Shown here: positions 25,091 through 33,983 of the stretch, piece by piece | Position numbering within the stretch: position 1 is the stretch's first letter | Layout: each line of letters begins with the position of its first letter | Origin: an uncultured Oscillospiraceae bacterium | GTDB taxonomy: Bacteria; Bacillota; Clostridia; Oscillospirales; Acutalibacteraceae | Assembly: GCA_959601025.1 (NCBI GenBank) | Contig: CAUGOD010000008.1 | Location: 25,956 to 89,955, forward strand | Direction of reading: 5' to 3' | Length of the DNA: 64,000 bases | Notes under the pieces: generated by a model | The model's input: only the letters and a program-made list of their open reading frames with translations | Database searches by the model: none | What the model was told of the DNA's origin: nothing | Program-made: the position numbers and the translations under genes

Positions 25091-25540
25091 ATGCGGTTTT
25101 GTGACCGTCTGCGCGAACAGCGCAAACGGATGGATATGACGCAGGAACAAGTAGCAAAAAGTTTAAATATTGTCCGCTCCACCTATGCGTATTATGAGAC
25201 GGGGAAAACCTGCCCGGATTTTTCCACCGTTGTGCGGCTGGCGCATCTTTTTAATGTTACCACCGATTATCTGCTGGGCGCAGACAGTCCTGATCCAAAG
25301 CTGCGGGACTCCTCCAGTTCCTCTTACGCGCCTTCCCTGCAAAAGGCGATCAGCGGGGAGTGGTCTCTGCGTGAGTCGGAGCAAAAGTTAATTATGGCTT
25401 TTCGTTATCTGAACAAAGACGCCCAATCGGAAATTCTTCGATCCGTGGAAAAGGCTGCAGCGGAGCAGTATGAGCGGCGCCGCACCCAACGGCAAAAAAA
25501 GAATCGCCGTTCCTCACCGCAGGAACCAGCAGAATCCTGA
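25091..25540 (+). CDS. XRE-family transcriptional regulator
   Basis: 149 residues from the ATG at 25091 (AGGAGG site); upstream extension of the frame was rejected. The N-terminal 65 residues are a Cro/CI helix-turn-helix (MDMTQEQVAKSLNIVRSTYAYYETGKTCPDFSTVVRLAHLFNVTTDYLLG). The rest is a charged helical tail with no known effector domain. Phage- or stress-type regulators have this form. Neighbours give no clear target. Confidence 0.88.
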   Translation: MRFCDRLREQRKRMDMTQEQVAKSLNIVRSTYAYYETGKTCPDFSTVVRLAHLFNVTTDYLLGADSPDPKLRDSSSSSYAPSLQKAISGEWSLRESEQKLIMAFRYLNKDAQSEILRSVEKAAAEQYERRRTQRQKKNRRSSPQEPAES

Positions 25541-25626
25541 CTTTAACAGGGCTGAAAAACACAAAAAAGAGAAAGAGGCAAGCGCCGATCTCCTTGCTTG
25601 CAAAACCAAACGGCCGCCTCTCCGCA

Positions 25627-25669
25627 AAAAGCACGGATTCGTGTCTGTAAGACACGAATCCGTGCTTTT
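25627..25669. terminator. Bidirectional terminator
   Basis: AAAAGCACGGATTCGTGTCT with its full complement around a GTA loop. It separates converging genes. Confidence 0.85.
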
Positions 25670-25758
25670 CGTCCCTAAACGCAATCCTTTATTTCCTGTA
25701 CTGTGCAAAGGCGTCTTATTTCTGGTTTTTAGAAGGGCGCCCGGTGAAAAACCCTGCG

Positions 25759-26304
25759 TTACCAGACAAAGCCTATATCGTTTACCAGCTTCTGGACCTG
25801 TCCGATAAACCGGACATACAGTTCGCTTCCCTCTCGGGCAAGCATCTCCTGCTTGGGGCGGCCGCAGAGAGAGGCATAGGTTTCGCCTACCTTTTTCTCC
25901 ACCTCGCGGCCTTCCCGCACGCAGAGGAAATAGAAGGAATAGGCGCCGGACTCCTGCAGGTCCTCAAAAAAAGCGGGCGCATCCTGCCGGAGCGTCTCAT
26001 AAAAAACGCTCTGCGCCGTTTCAGCGAGGATACTGTTCGGCAGAAACGCTTCAAAGCCCACTTCCACGGCAAATGCCAAAAGAATCCGTCGTTGAGTCAG
26101 CGGGGCCGGTTCGCTGACCGGAGCTCCTCCCTCGATAGAGGATACCTCCTCCGCCATCATAGCGCCCAGCCGCCGGGCACGGCCCAGGTTGCCGTTGGCT
26201 TTTTCCCGCTCCAGCTGGCGGGCCGTTTCATGGGTATCATCCTTTTCCGCCGGAGGTTCAAACTCGTCGCCCATGATCTTCATGTCGCTGTCGTCGTTTC
26301 GCAT
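25759..26304 (-). CDS. Conserved hypothetical helical protein
   Basis: 181 residues, not recognised with certainty; it resembles small clostridial proteins annotated only by domain-of-unknown-function numbers. A charged N-terminal third (to about 60) is followed by a mainly helical part with LTQRRILLAFAVEVGFEAFLPNSILAETAQSVFYETLR. There is no signal peptide and no membrane span. The ATG at 26304 has only a weak GGGTGGG site; internal ATGs at codons 8 and 11 are alternatives. The genes around it (XRE regulator converging, TSCPD protein upstream) do not suggest a function. Confidence 0.6.
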   Translation of the reverse strand: MRNDDSDMKIMGDEFEPPAEKDDTHETARQLEREKANGNLGRARRLGAMMAEEVSSIEGGAPVSEPAPLTQRRILLAFAVEVGFEAFLPNSILAETAQSVFYETLRQDAPAFFEDLQESGAYSFYFLCVREGREVEKKVGETYASLCGRPKQEMLAREGSELYVRFIGQVQKLVNDIGFVW

Positions 26305-26371
26305 TCGTTAACCCACCCATCCATGCATGTCCGTGTTCCGGGTTGATCCGGGGGATCGCCGATTCTCGCTG

Positions 26372-26641
26372 TTATTTCTCGCCGGTCTCCGCCGTCTCCT
26401 CCATCGCCTGCCGGATCGCCCGGGCAAGCTGATCCGGACAGGAGGAGGACTTCATCCCGCAGCGGATACCGGACAGCCGCCGTACGGCTTCCTCCGCCGG
26501 CATCCCTTCCACCAGACGGGACACCCCCTGAGTATTGCCGCTACATCCGCCGATAAACCGGACATTTTTTACCTTTCCGTCCTCAAGCTCAAAAGAGATT
26601 CCCTGCGAGCAAACGCCCTGGGGACGATATTGATAGGCCAT
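26372..26641 (-). CDS. TSCPD-domain protein (TIGR03905-like)
   Basis: 89 residues from the ATG at 26641 (MAYQYRPQGVCS). The family pattern YxPQGVCS...GGCSGNTQGVSRLVEGM...LSGIRCGMKSSSCPDQLA is complete. The TSCPD domain is also found at the end of vitamin B12-dependent ribonucleotide reductases; the free-standing form has unknown function. The conserved cysteines (GVCS, GGCSG, RCG, SCPD) suggest a metal or redox site. In-frame ATGs up to 26686 exist; the chosen one matches family starts. Confidence 0.85.
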   Translation of the reverse strand: MAYQYRPQGVCSQGISFELEDGKVKNVRFIGGCSGNTQGVSRLVEGMPAEEAVRRLSGIRCGMKSSSCPDQLARAIRQAMEETAETGEK

Positions 26642-26717
26642 AGACTCCATTCCTTCCATCCGTTCATCCTCTGCGCTGCTTTCCAAAGCGGGCCGTGCCG
26701 GTATCTTTGTCCACAGG

Positions 26718-27563
26718 TCAGGCGTTCAGCTTTTTCAGCTTATTTTTATAAGCCAGCAGCGCCTGCAGGCATTCGTCGGGCGCCGCGGTGCTGCCGAGAG
26801 GACGGGGCTGCGCGGTATACATTCCGTGGAAATCGGATCCACCAGTCATCAGCAAGCCGTGTTGCCTGGCGAAAGCGGCGTATTTCTGCACATCCTCGTC
26901 GGTATGGCGGGGATGCCAGACCTCCACGCCGTCCAATCCGTTGTCCGCCAGTTCCTCCAGAATTTCGTCGCTCTGATAGACCGGCGGATGGGCGAGGACC
27001 GCGATGCCGCCCGCACTGTGGATCAGCTCCAGCACCTCGCGGGTATCGGGATAGTCCGATTCCACCAACGCAAGGCCGCGCCCCGGTGCGAACAGCTTTT
27101 CGTACAGCTCGCCGTAAATCGAATCGGCATATCCGGCGTCCATCAGGGCGTGCATGATATGCTGTTTATAGATATTGGTGCTGCCGGTGGCGCATTTCAC
27201 GATCAGTTCCGGAGTGATCGGATAGTACCGCATCACCTTGCGGACCATTTCCATCGCCGCTTTTTTCCGGCTTTCGCCGGTGCGGCGGCACAGACCCTCC
27301 AGCCGGTCGGGGGTATCGCACAAGTAGCACAGCAGATGCACCTTCCGGCCCCGCTGCGTATCCATGGTGGATAGCTCCACCCCGTGGATCACCTGCACCT
27401 GCTGCCGCTTTCCGATGATAACCGCCCGCGTCGCGCCGGCGGTGGTATCGTGATCCGTCACCGAAACAGCGGAAAGGCCACGGCGTTTTGCAATGGCAAC
27501 CAGCTCCTCGATTCCCATGGAACCGTCCGATATTTTCGTATGACAATGTAGATCGCTTGCCAC
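26718..27563 (-). CDS. PHP-domain phosphoesterase (RNase AM / YciV-like)
   Basis: 281 residues from a GTG start with an AGGGGG site; the longer frame upstream has no support. The metal-binding PHP motifs are all present: DLHCHTKISDGS at the N-terminus, VTDHDTT, GVELST, LAHPP and GGSDFHG near the C-terminus. The central insertion is typical of YciV-type proteins, which hydrolyse 3',5'-bisphosphonucleotides or trim RNA ends. Substrate here inferred from family only. Confidence 0.88.
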   Translation of the reverse strand: MASDLHCHTKISDGSMGIEELVAIAKRRGLSAVSVTDHDTTAGATRAVIIGKRQQVQVIHGVELSTMDTQRGRKVHLLCYLCDTPDRLEGLCRRTGESRKKAAMEMVRKVMRYYPITPELIVKCATGSTNIYKQHIMHALMDAGYADSIYGELYEKLFAPGRGLALVESDYPDTREVLELIHSAGGIAVLAHPPVYQSDEILEELADNGLDGVEVWHPRHTDEDVQKYAAFARQHGLLMTGGSDFHGMYTAQPRPLGSTAAPDECLQALLAYKNKLKKLNA

Positions 27564-27815
27564 TAGGATAACCCCCTGAAAAATAAAAGGGACTGTCTTT
27601 CTTGCAAAAGAGGCCCCAGACCATGGAAGCGCGCCCGCTTCGGCGCGCTCCTTCCTGTTTTTATTATACACCCCAAAGATTGGAAAGACAAGCCCTCTCT
27701 GGAAAAAGACCATTCGGATAGAAAAATGAAAGCGGGCCCGCTAGGGAGAATTCCCTCCCGGCTTCCGAGCGTTTCTTCCGGGCGGCGGGGCTGTCCGTAT
27801 CTTCCTCGGGCAAAG

Positions 27816-27851
27816 AAAAAAGAACGAAGATTCCTGATCTTCGTTCTTTTT
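27816..27851 (-). terminator. Terminator of tRNA-Gly
   Basis: On the minus strand AAAGAACGAAGAT, short loop, ATCTTCGTTCTTTTTT. Confidence 0.85.
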
Positions 27852-27852
27852 C

Positions 27853-27928
27853 TGGAGCGGCCTACGAGGCTCGAACTCGCTACCTCCACCTTGGCAAGGT
27901 GGCGCTCTACCAGATGAGCTAAGGCCGC
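27853..27928 (-). tRNA. tRNA-Gly (anticodon GCC)
   Basis: Acceptor arms GCGGCCT/AGGCCGC, discriminator T, encoded CCA. Anticodon stem CCACC/GGTGG around TT-GCC-AA, with anticodon at 27893-27895. T-arm GCGAGTTCGAGCCTCGT. Confidence 0.96.
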
Positions 27929-27958
27929 AGCTTTTCCGCTGTTTTGGACTGCTTGGGT

Positions 27959-27987
27959 ATTATAGCACGGCGTTTTCCGGCTGTCAA
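27959..27987 (-). promoter_or_regulatory. Promoter of tRNA-Gly
   Basis: Minus strand TTGACA (27982-27987), 17-base spacer, TATAAT (27959-27964): perfect consensus. Confidence 0.9.
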
Positions 27988-28027
27988 CCCCGAAACGGTG
28001 GAAAATTTCAAAAAATCCGGAACGCGG

Positions 28028-28072
28028 CCCCTGCACAGAAGATGTTTCCCGGGAATATCTTCTGTGCAGGGG
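28028..28072 (-). terminator. Hairpin at the end of the lysine/threonine operon
   Basis: CCCCTGCACAGAAGAT and its complement around a 13-base loop, 20 bases past the lysC stop. The minus-strand T-run lies about a dozen bases further on, so efficiency is uncertain. Confidence 0.6.
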
Positions 28073-28091
28073 AGGTTCTTCTTTCCAGCAA

Positions 28092-29309
28092 TTACAGGCG
28101 CATGGAATCGTCGAAGAACGCGGAATGGACGATCGCAACCGCGCGGTCGGCGTCCTCCCGGGCAATCAGGACCGACACCTTGATCTCGCTGGTGGAAATC
28201 ATCTGGATATTGATATTCGCGTCGGCCAGCGCTTCGAACATCCGGGCGGCGACCCCTTCGTGGGTCTCCATCCCCGCGCCGACCACCGAAACCTTGGCCA
28301 CCTCGGTGTCGTAGGACAGGCTCTTCGCCCCGACGTGATCGCAGTATTCCCGCAGCACGGCCACCGCCTCGTCCCCCTTATCGGCGGGAACGGTGAAAGT
28401 GATATCCTTGGTGCCGTCGCGGCCCACCGACTGCAGGATGATATCCACGTTGATATGCGCCTTGGCGACGCGGGAAAAAATCTTAAACGCCATGCCCGGC
28501 TCGTCGGGAATCCCGACCAGCATGACCCGCGCGACGTTGCAGTCCTTAGCGACGCTTTTAACCAGCATTTCTTCCATTTTGACAGCCTCCTTGACCTTGG
28601 TGCCGGGCACCCGTTTTAAACTGGAAAGAACCTCGAGTTCGACGTTGTATTTCTTCGCCATTTCCACCGAGCGGTTGTTCAGCACCTGCGCGCCGAGGGT
28701 GGCCAGCTCCAGCATCTCGTCATAGGTGATTTCCTGGAGCTTGCGGGCGTTCTCCACCTTCCGGGGGTCGGCGGTATACACGCCCTCCACGTCGGTATAA
28801 ATCTGGCAGACGTCGGCATGCATGGCGGCGGCGATCGCCACCGCGCTGGTGTCCGATCCGCCCCGGCCGAGGGTGGTGATATCCCCGTACCGGTTGAGGC
28901 CCTGGAAGCCGGCGACCACGACGATCTTTTTCTTATCCAGCTCCGCCTGGATGCGTTCCGGCAAGATGCGCTTGATCCGTGCGGCGCTGTAGTTGGAGTT
29001 GGTCTGGAAGCCTGCCTGCCAGCCGAGGAGGGAAACCACCGGGTAGCCCAGCTTCTCAATCGCCATCGCCAGCAGGGCAATGGACATCTGCTCGCCCGCC
29101 GCGAGAAGCATATCCTTTTCCCGGCGGGAAGCCTGCGGATTGATCTCATTGGCCTTGTCGATCAGGTCGTCGGTGGTGTCGCCCTGGGCGGAAACCACCA
29201 CAACCACATCGTTGCCTTCCTTATACTTGTCGGTGACGATCCCCGCCACATTGAACACTCTCTCGGCATTGGCAACTGAGCTGCCGCCGAACTTCTGCAC
29301 TACCAGCAT
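28092..29309 (-). CDS. lysC: Aspartate kinase
   Basis: About 405 residues from the ATG at 29309 (LVVQKFGGSSVANAERV follows directly); the ATG at 29330 has no ribosome site. Kinase motifs KFGGSSV, TLGRGGSDTSAVAIAAAM and the YTDVEGVYTADPR loop are present, followed by two ACT domains (ARVMLVGIPDEPGMAFKIFSRV and VSVVGAGMETHEGVAARMFEAL) for feedback control by lysine and/or threonine. It phosphorylates aspartate, the first step to Lys, Thr and Met. It is the last gene of the minus-strand operon ACT-hom-thrB-lysC. Confidence 0.96.
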   Translation of the reverse strand: MLVVQKFGGSSVANAERVFNVAGIVTDKYKEGNDVVVVVSAQGDTTDDLIDKANEINPQASRREKDMLLAAGEQMSIALLAMAIEKLGYPVVSLLGWQAGFQTNSNYSAARIKRILPERIQAELDKKKIVVVAGFQGLNRYGDITTLGRGGSDTSAVAIAAAMHADVCQIYTDVEGVYTADPRKVENARKLQEITYDEMLELATLGAQVLNNRSVEMAKKYNVELEVLSSLKRVPGTKVKEAVKMEEMLVKSVAKDCNVARVMLVGIPDEPGMAFKIFSRVAKAHINVDIILQSVGRDGTKDITFTVPADKGDEAVAVLREYCDHVGAKSLSYDTEVAKVSVVGAGMETHEGVAARMFEALADANINIQMISTSEIKVSVLIAREDADRAVAIVHSAFFDDSMRL

Positions 29310-29451
29310 TCCCGTATCAAACCTTTCCATCGTTGTTGGACCCCGCCCCCGCCGACGCTTTCCCAGCCGGCGTTGCCGTCCTGCCTCTCAAAACACCGCG
29401 GCCGGAAGCCGGGCGTCTCTGTTCAAATCCCGCTCAAGCCCTACTCAAGCT

Positions 29452-30369
29452 CTACTCAAACTCTACCCGGGCGCCGTGCGGATCGCAGCCGAGCACCTGT
29501 ACCTGCCAGCCGGCAAGCCCCTCCTTTTCCAGCGCCGTCCTTGCCTGGGCGGTGAAATCCTCGCCCTGCGTCTCCCGGTCGATAATGGCGAGGATGGAGG
29601 GGCCCGCTCCACTGATGGCGACCGCATAGGCCCCCAGCCCATAGGCGGTATAGAACACCCGTTCCGCCCCGGCGATCAGGGGGAAGCGGTAGGGCTGATG
29701 CAGCCGGTCCTGTACCGCGACCCGGAGGTTTTCCAAGCTGCCGGAAAAGAGGGAAGCGGTCATCAGCGCGGCGCGGGAGAGGTTATAGACCGCGTCGGCG
29801 CGGGAGACCTCCGCCGGAAGGACCCGGCGGGCTACCTCGGTTTTCAGCTCGAAATCCGGGATAAAAAGCGCGAAGCGGATCCGTTCCGACACCGGAACGC
29901 TCACGGTATGGACCCGGCCCCCGTCCATCACGGCGGTGACCAGCCCGCCCAGCAGCGCGGGCGCGGTGTTGTCGGGATGGCCCTCCAGCTCGGCGGCCAG
30001 ATCCGCCAGGTCGGCGGGGGAGAGGGGGCTTCCCAGCAGGGTATTGGCCCCCAGCAGCCCCGCCACCAGGCAGGCGGAGGAGCTGCCCAGTCCCCGGGTC
30101 ATCGGAATATTGTTCTCCTGTCGGATATGCAGCCCCCGGAAGGGGCGGCCGCACCGTTCAAACAGCCCTTTGGCCGTCTGGTAAATCATATTGCTTTCGT
30201 CGGTCGGGATGGGGACGCCGTCCGCCGATTCGATCCGGCAGACCGGCGAAACAGGCGTGCCGTCCGCCTCCTCCATCCAGACCCGGTTATACAGGGTCAG
30301 CGCAATGCCCAGCGCGTCGAAGCCCGCGCCGAGATTGGCGCTGGACGCCGGGACGGTGATCTTGATCAT
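29452..30369 (-). CDS. thrB: Homoserine kinase
   Basis: 305 residues, GHMP kinase family. The N-terminal VPASSANLGAGFDALGIAL and the ATP loop MTRGLGSSSACLVAGLLGAN are diagnostic for ThrB, and the C-terminal motif AISGAGPSILAI is present. It makes O-phosphohomoserine for threonine. The ATG has an AAGGA site, 42 bases after hom. Just past the stop lies a 12-base near-tandem repeat (ctactcaag/ctctactcaaa), a minor slippage trace. No threonine synthase gene is seen in the window. Confidence 0.96.
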   Translation of the reverse strand: MIKITVPASSANLGAGFDALGIALTLYNRVWMEEADGTPVSPVCRIESADGVPIPTDESNMIYQTAKGLFERCGRPFRGLHIRQENNIPMTRGLGSSSACLVAGLLGANTLLGSPLSPADLADLAAELEGHPDNTAPALLGGLVTAVMDGGRVHTVSVPVSERIRFALFIPDFELKTEVARRVLPAEVSRADAVYNLSRAALMTASLFSGSLENLRVAVQDRLHQPYRFPLIAGAERVFYTAYGLGAYAVAISGAGPSILAIIDRETQGEDFTAQARTALEKEGLAGWQVQVLGCDPHGARVEFE

Positions 30370-30411
30370 ACAAAGGATTCCTTTCGCATGGGACGGAATA
30401 GAGGGACGCTT

Positions 30412-31650
30412 TTAAAAATCCGCGATCCGCAGGCGGCTCCCCACCGCGACGTTGGTGAGGGAGAGCAACGCTTTATCCAGCGCGGCGGCGGAAACCGGCG
30501 GGGTAACAAGGCCGAGCTCATTGTCCGGCGCATCCTCCACCATGATCCGGGTACAGCGGCCGAGCGCCTTTTCCAGCGCCGACAGGGTGGAACGGGGGTC
30601 CCCGCAGCACAGCCGGAGGAACAGGGGGACTTCCATATCCCGGTAATCGGCGACATAGCCTTCCTTCCCGCGTTCCCAGAAGAGATATTTACGGGCCTTG
30701 AGATGCTTGACCTCGTCGATGACGTCGGCGACTACCGCGCTCGCGGTGGGGAGCTTGCCGGCTCCCCGGCCGTAAAAGACCACGTCCCCGATCGCGTCCC
30801 CCCGGACCAGAATACCGTTGAACACGTCGTTGACCTCGGCCAGCTGGCTCGAATGGGGAAGAAGCATGGGTGCCACCAGGCAGTCCAGCCGCCCATCCGG
30901 CCGTTTGTGCGCCTGGCCGATCAGCTTAATCACGCCGCCCCACGCTTCCGCGTATTTCACGTCGTCCAGCGTAATGGAAGCGATGCCCTCGGTGTGCACC
31001 TGTTCGGGATACACATGCCGCCCGAACGCAAGGGAAGCGAGGATGCAGATTTTCCGGCAGGCGTCGTGGCCGTCCACGTCGGCGGAGGGGTCCCGCTCCG
31101 CATAGCCCAGCCGCTGGGCCAGCGCCAGCGCATCCTCGAAGGACATATCCTCGTGGATCATTTTGGTCAGCACGAAATTGGTGGTGCCGTTCAGGATACC
31201 GGCGATTTCATATACCTCGTTCGCGGCAAGACACTGGTCCAACGGACGGAGAATCGGAATACCGCCGCCCACACTGGCTTCAAACAGGAAGTTTAGGTTG
31301 TGGTCCCGCGCGATCTCCAGCAGCTCGTCGCCCTTGGCGGCGACCAGCTCTTTATTGGAGGTGACGACGCTTTTCCCTGCAAGCAGGCAGCGCTTGACGA
31401 AATCATAGGCCGGCTTCAGCCCGCCCATGGTTTCCACCACAATCCGGATTTCCGGGTCGTTTTCAATCTCCTCAAACGCTTTGGTAAACCGGTCGGCCAG
31501 GGGACTGTCGGGGAATTCCCGCAAATCGAGGATCCGTTTGACCTGGATCTCCTCCCCGGCTTTATGGGCGATGCTTTTGGCGTTTTTCAGCAGCACCTCG
31601 GCGACGCCCGAACCGACGACCCCGTGGCCCATGATGGCAATCTGTATCAT
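30412..31650 (-). CDS. hom: Homoserine dehydrogenase
   Basis: 412 residues with the usual order: NAD(P)-binding GHGVVGSGVAEVL, the catalytic domain (FEASVGGGIPILRPL, GILNGTTNFVLTKM, the DVDGHDA segment), and a C-terminal ACT domain (VPLFLRLCCGDPRSTLSALEKALG) for threonine feedback. It reduces aspartate semialdehyde to homoserine. It lies directly upstream of thrB, with the ACT protein gene 136 bases further upstream. Confidence 0.96.
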   Translation of the reverse strand: MIQIAIMGHGVVGSGVAEVLLKNAKSIAHKAGEEIQVKRILDLREFPDSPLADRFTKAFEEIENDPEIRIVVETMGGLKPAYDFVKRCLLAGKSVVTSNKELVAAKGDELLEIARDHNLNFLFEASVGGGIPILRPLDQCLAANEVYEIAGILNGTTNFVLTKMIHEDMSFEDALALAQRLGYAERDPSADVDGHDACRKICILASLAFGRHVYPEQVHTEGIASITLDDVKYAEAWGGVIKLIGQAHKRPDGRLDCLVAPMLLPHSSQLAEVNDVFNGILVRGDAIGDVVFYGRGAGKLPTASAVVADVIDEVKHLKARKYLFWERGKEGYVADYRDMEVPLFLRLCCGDPRSTLSALEKALGRCTRIMVEDAPDNELGLVTPPVSAAALDKALLSLTNVAVGSRLRIADF

Positions 31651-31786
31651 CGCTGGTATCTCTTCCTTTCCGGCCTTTATATTTCTATCATATCTGGCAA
31701 TCTTCTGAAATGTCCGTCGATTTTATTTTCCGCCGCTTGAGCGGCCTCGCTTGAGCGGCCTCGCTTTGCCGACACGGCCGTCCCTT

Positions 31787-32344
31787 TCAGGAATACTCGC
31801 CGGTCGGCAGAGTTCCACTGATCCGGACGATCCGCTCCACTCCTTCCAGCGCCGAAAGGGCATGGATAAACCCATCCACCGGCAGCTGAAGCCGGTCGGC
31901 CCGGGCAGAGATGGAAACGGCGGCGGTTCCGCCCGCAGGGATGTTCTGGTTCACCGTCAGGATATTCGCCCCCGCCTCGGCAAAGGCGGTCAGCACACTG
32001 GACAGGATGCCCGGCTGATCCCGGAGGACGGCGTGTACCGTCAGAATCCGGCCCGCCTTCTCCTCGTCATAGGGGAACACCGCGTCCTTATACTTATAAA
32101 AAGCGCTGCGGGAAATCCCCGCCAGCCTGGCCGCCTCTGCGGAAGAAGCCGCCTTCCCTGTAGCCAGAAGCCGCTTGGCGTCCACCACCCGGGCGAACAC
32201 CTCCGGAAGGACGGACGCGTCCACCAAAAGAAGCCGCGTACCGCACTCCGCCGGAAAAGCGCCATCCGCCAGGGAACCAGGCGGGGCGGCCGTTTCAGGC
32301 TGCTGTTTCTTTTTGCTTGCTCTGGCCGTCACTCTGTCCACCAC
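31787..32344 (-). CDS. ACT-domain regulatory protein (UPF0735/PheB-like)
   Basis: 185 residues. A unique N-terminal 33 residues is followed by LLLVDASVLPEVFARVVDAKRLL, a short helix-turn-helix-like stretch (SAEAARLAGISRSAFYKYKDAVFPY) and an ACT domain (ILTVHAVLRDQPGILSSVLTAFAEAGANILTVNQNIP). This is the PheB/UPF0735 family, commonly encoded before homoserine dehydrogenase, with a presumed amino-acid-sensing role. GTG start at 32344 without a clear ribosome site; a later start near LLLVDASV would match shorter homologues. First gene of the threonine operon, close behind the promoter at 32374-32402. Confidence 0.85.
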   Translation of the reverse strand: MVDRVTARASKKKQQPETAAPPGSLADGAFPAECGTRLLLVDASVLPEVFARVVDAKRLLATGKAASSAEAARLAGISRSAFYKYKDAVFPYDEEKAGRILTVHAVLRDQPGILSSVLTAFAEAGANILTVNQNIPAGGTAAVSISARADRLQLPVDGFIHALSALEGVERIVRISGTLPTGEYS

Positions 32345-32373
32345 CCATGTACTTGTGTGTTGCTGTGGAATAC

Positions 32374-32402
32374 ACTATACCACCCTTTGGCGGGGGATTC
32401 AA
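32374..32402 (-). promoter_or_regulatory. Promoter of ACT-hom-thrB-lysC operon
   Basis: Minus strand TTGAAT (32397-32402), 17-base spacer, TATAGT (32374-32379). The leader before the GTG is only about 25 bases, so no attenuator or riboswitch fits in it. Confidence 0.75.
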
Positions 32403-32542
32403 GAGAAATGGGCCGCTTTGTTCCAAATTATCCTTTTTAAACGAATTTTTTAAAGGAAGCGTGCTGCCTTCCGTCGTTGTTTGCCATTCCGTCTTTGAAT
32501 CCCCTGGCAATGCTCCGCTATTTTCTTTTCCGATTGATATCC

Positions 32543-32571
32543 TTGTTTTTTAGTAGGAAACCGGGTATAAT
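32543..32571 (+). promoter_or_regulatory. Promoter of the AI-2E transporter gene
   Basis: TTGTTT (32543-32548), 17-base spacer, TATAAT (32566-32571). It is followed by a leader of about 220 bases in which no known riboswitch is recognised. Confidence 0.7.
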
Positions 32572-32796
32572 ACGTTTAATGGAATAGGTTTTATCGAAAA
32601 ACGGCTGTCAGGCCAATGGTTCTCCCTCCCGCTTTTCGTTTTCCCTGTTTTCCCCAGCGTCTTTATTTTATGGTACGTGTTGCTTATGCTGCCGGGAAAG
32701 CTCTGTATAGCATGGAACCGTTCGGCGGAACTTCATACCCCGAAAAACGCGCCGGGCAGACCGCCCGGCTGTCGCTACAGGAAAGGAAGGATTGCT

Positions 32797-33951
32797 TTGG
32801 AGGAACACACGCCGGCGTCAACGCCGCCCGAGACCTCGACCCCTTCGCCTGACTCCCTGCTGCTCGATCCAAAAAAGGTGGAAAAGCGCCGGAGCTTCCT
32901 GATTAATCTGCTGTATTTCGGCATACTGCTCGCCATTGCTATTCTGGCGGTACGGACCCTGTTCGTCTGGATGCTGCCTTTTGTGTTTGCTTTTCTGGTG
33001 GCGGCGGTTTTGCAGCGTCCCCTCCGCTGGCTGGTGAAGAAGACACGGGTGAGCAAAAAGTTCTTCTCGGTGGTTCTGGTCGTCCTGGTTATCCTTCTGC
33101 TGGCGACGGCCGTGGCCCTGATCGGCGGGCAGCTGGTCGCGGGCGTGGTTAGCTTCTTTTCCAACACCGACAACATCCGGCTGATCGAAGCCACGGTGGA
33201 AAGTGTTTCGGTCAGTATTCAGGATATCGTCACCGGCTTTTCCAACATGCTTTCTCCCGAGGCTCTGGCTTCTCTGCAAGGGACGATCGACAGCCTGACC
33301 GACGCCCTGATCGGCCTGGTTTCCAGCATTTTTACCGGTGCGGCGGGCTGGGCGCTTTCCATGACCGGCCGCCTGCCCTCCCTGCTGGTCAGCTTTGTCA
33401 TCTGGGTGATTGCGTCGATCTTCCTGACCATTGATTACCAGAAGGTCCTGTCCTTCTTTATGCGGCAGGTGCCGGAACGGCATACCGCGTTGGTTTGCAC
33501 CGTCCGCGACCTGTGCACCAACACCCTGTTCAAGCTGGTAAAGGCCTATGCGCTGCTGATGCTGATTACCTTTGCGGAGCTCAGCGTTGGGCTGACCATC
33601 CTCCGGGTTCCCTACTCCCTGCTGGTGGCGGCGATTATCGCGGTGGTGGACATCCTGCCGGTTCTCGGCACCGGCACGGTGCTGATCCCTTGGGCGCTGA
33701 TTTCCGCGATCCTGGGGGATTTCCGGATGTTCGTCGGGCTGGCTTTGCTGTATGTGTTCATCACCGTACTGCGGAATTTCCTCGAGCCCAAGCTGGTCAG
33801 TCGGCAGATCGGCCTGAATCCGCTGGTGACGCTATTTTTTATGTATCTTGGTCTCCAGGCGATGGGACTGCCGGGGATGCTTCTGTTCCCGGTAACGGTA
33901 ATGATCCTCAAGCAGCTGCAAGATCAAGGCTCTATTCAAATATGGAAATAG
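32797..33951 (+). CDS. AI-2E family transporter/permease
   Basis: 384 residues from the TTG at 32797, which has GGAAGG just upstream; the longer frame reads through a leader with no start support. A Pro/Thr-rich 30-residue head precedes about eight membrane helices in the order of the AI-2E (PF01594) family: two at the N-terminus, a large loop, then SLLVAAIIAVVDILPVLGTGTVLIPWALI and the final FMYLGLQAMGLPGMLLFPVTVMIL. Members export or exchange small molecules or ions; the name does not prove autoinducer transport. The Rrf2 regulator follows 32 bases later. Confidence 0.9.
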   Translation: MEEHTPASTPPETSTPSPDSLLLDPKKVEKRRSFLINLLYFGILLAIAILAVRTLFVWMLPFVFAFLVAAVLQRPLRWLVKKTRVSKKFFSVVLVVLVILLLATAVALIGGQLVAGVVSFFSNTDNIRLIEATVESVSVSIQDIVTGFSNMLSPEALASLQGTIDSLTDALIGLVSSIFTGAAGWALSMTGRLPSLLVSFVIWVIASIFLTIDYQKVLSFFMRQVPERHTALVCTVRDLCTNTLFKLVKAYALLMLITFAELSVGLTILRVPYSLLVAAIIAVVDILPVLGTGTVLIPWALISAILGDFRMFVGLALLYVFITVLRNFLEPKLVSRQIGLNPLVTLFFMYLGLQAMGLPGMLLFPVTVMILKQLQDQGSIQIWK

Positions 33952-33983
33952 GATGCATTTTTCCACCAAAGGAGTGAATTCGG

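Noticed and set aside
28044..28057. Noc-binding site TTTCCCGGGAATA in the lysC terminator loop
   Set aside because: Less complete than the gyrB match and explained by the hairpin loop; could be chance.
29080..31296. 738-residue plus-strand frame across hom, thrB and lysC
   Set aside because: Antisense shadow spanning three well-supported genes and their gaps.
31734..31765. 14-base tandem duplication CGCTTGAGCGGCCT
   Set aside because: Only two copies in a short gap; likely simple slippage.
32345..32373. T-box or lysine riboswitch before the threonine operon
   Set aside because: The leader between promoter and start is only about 25 bases, too short for either.
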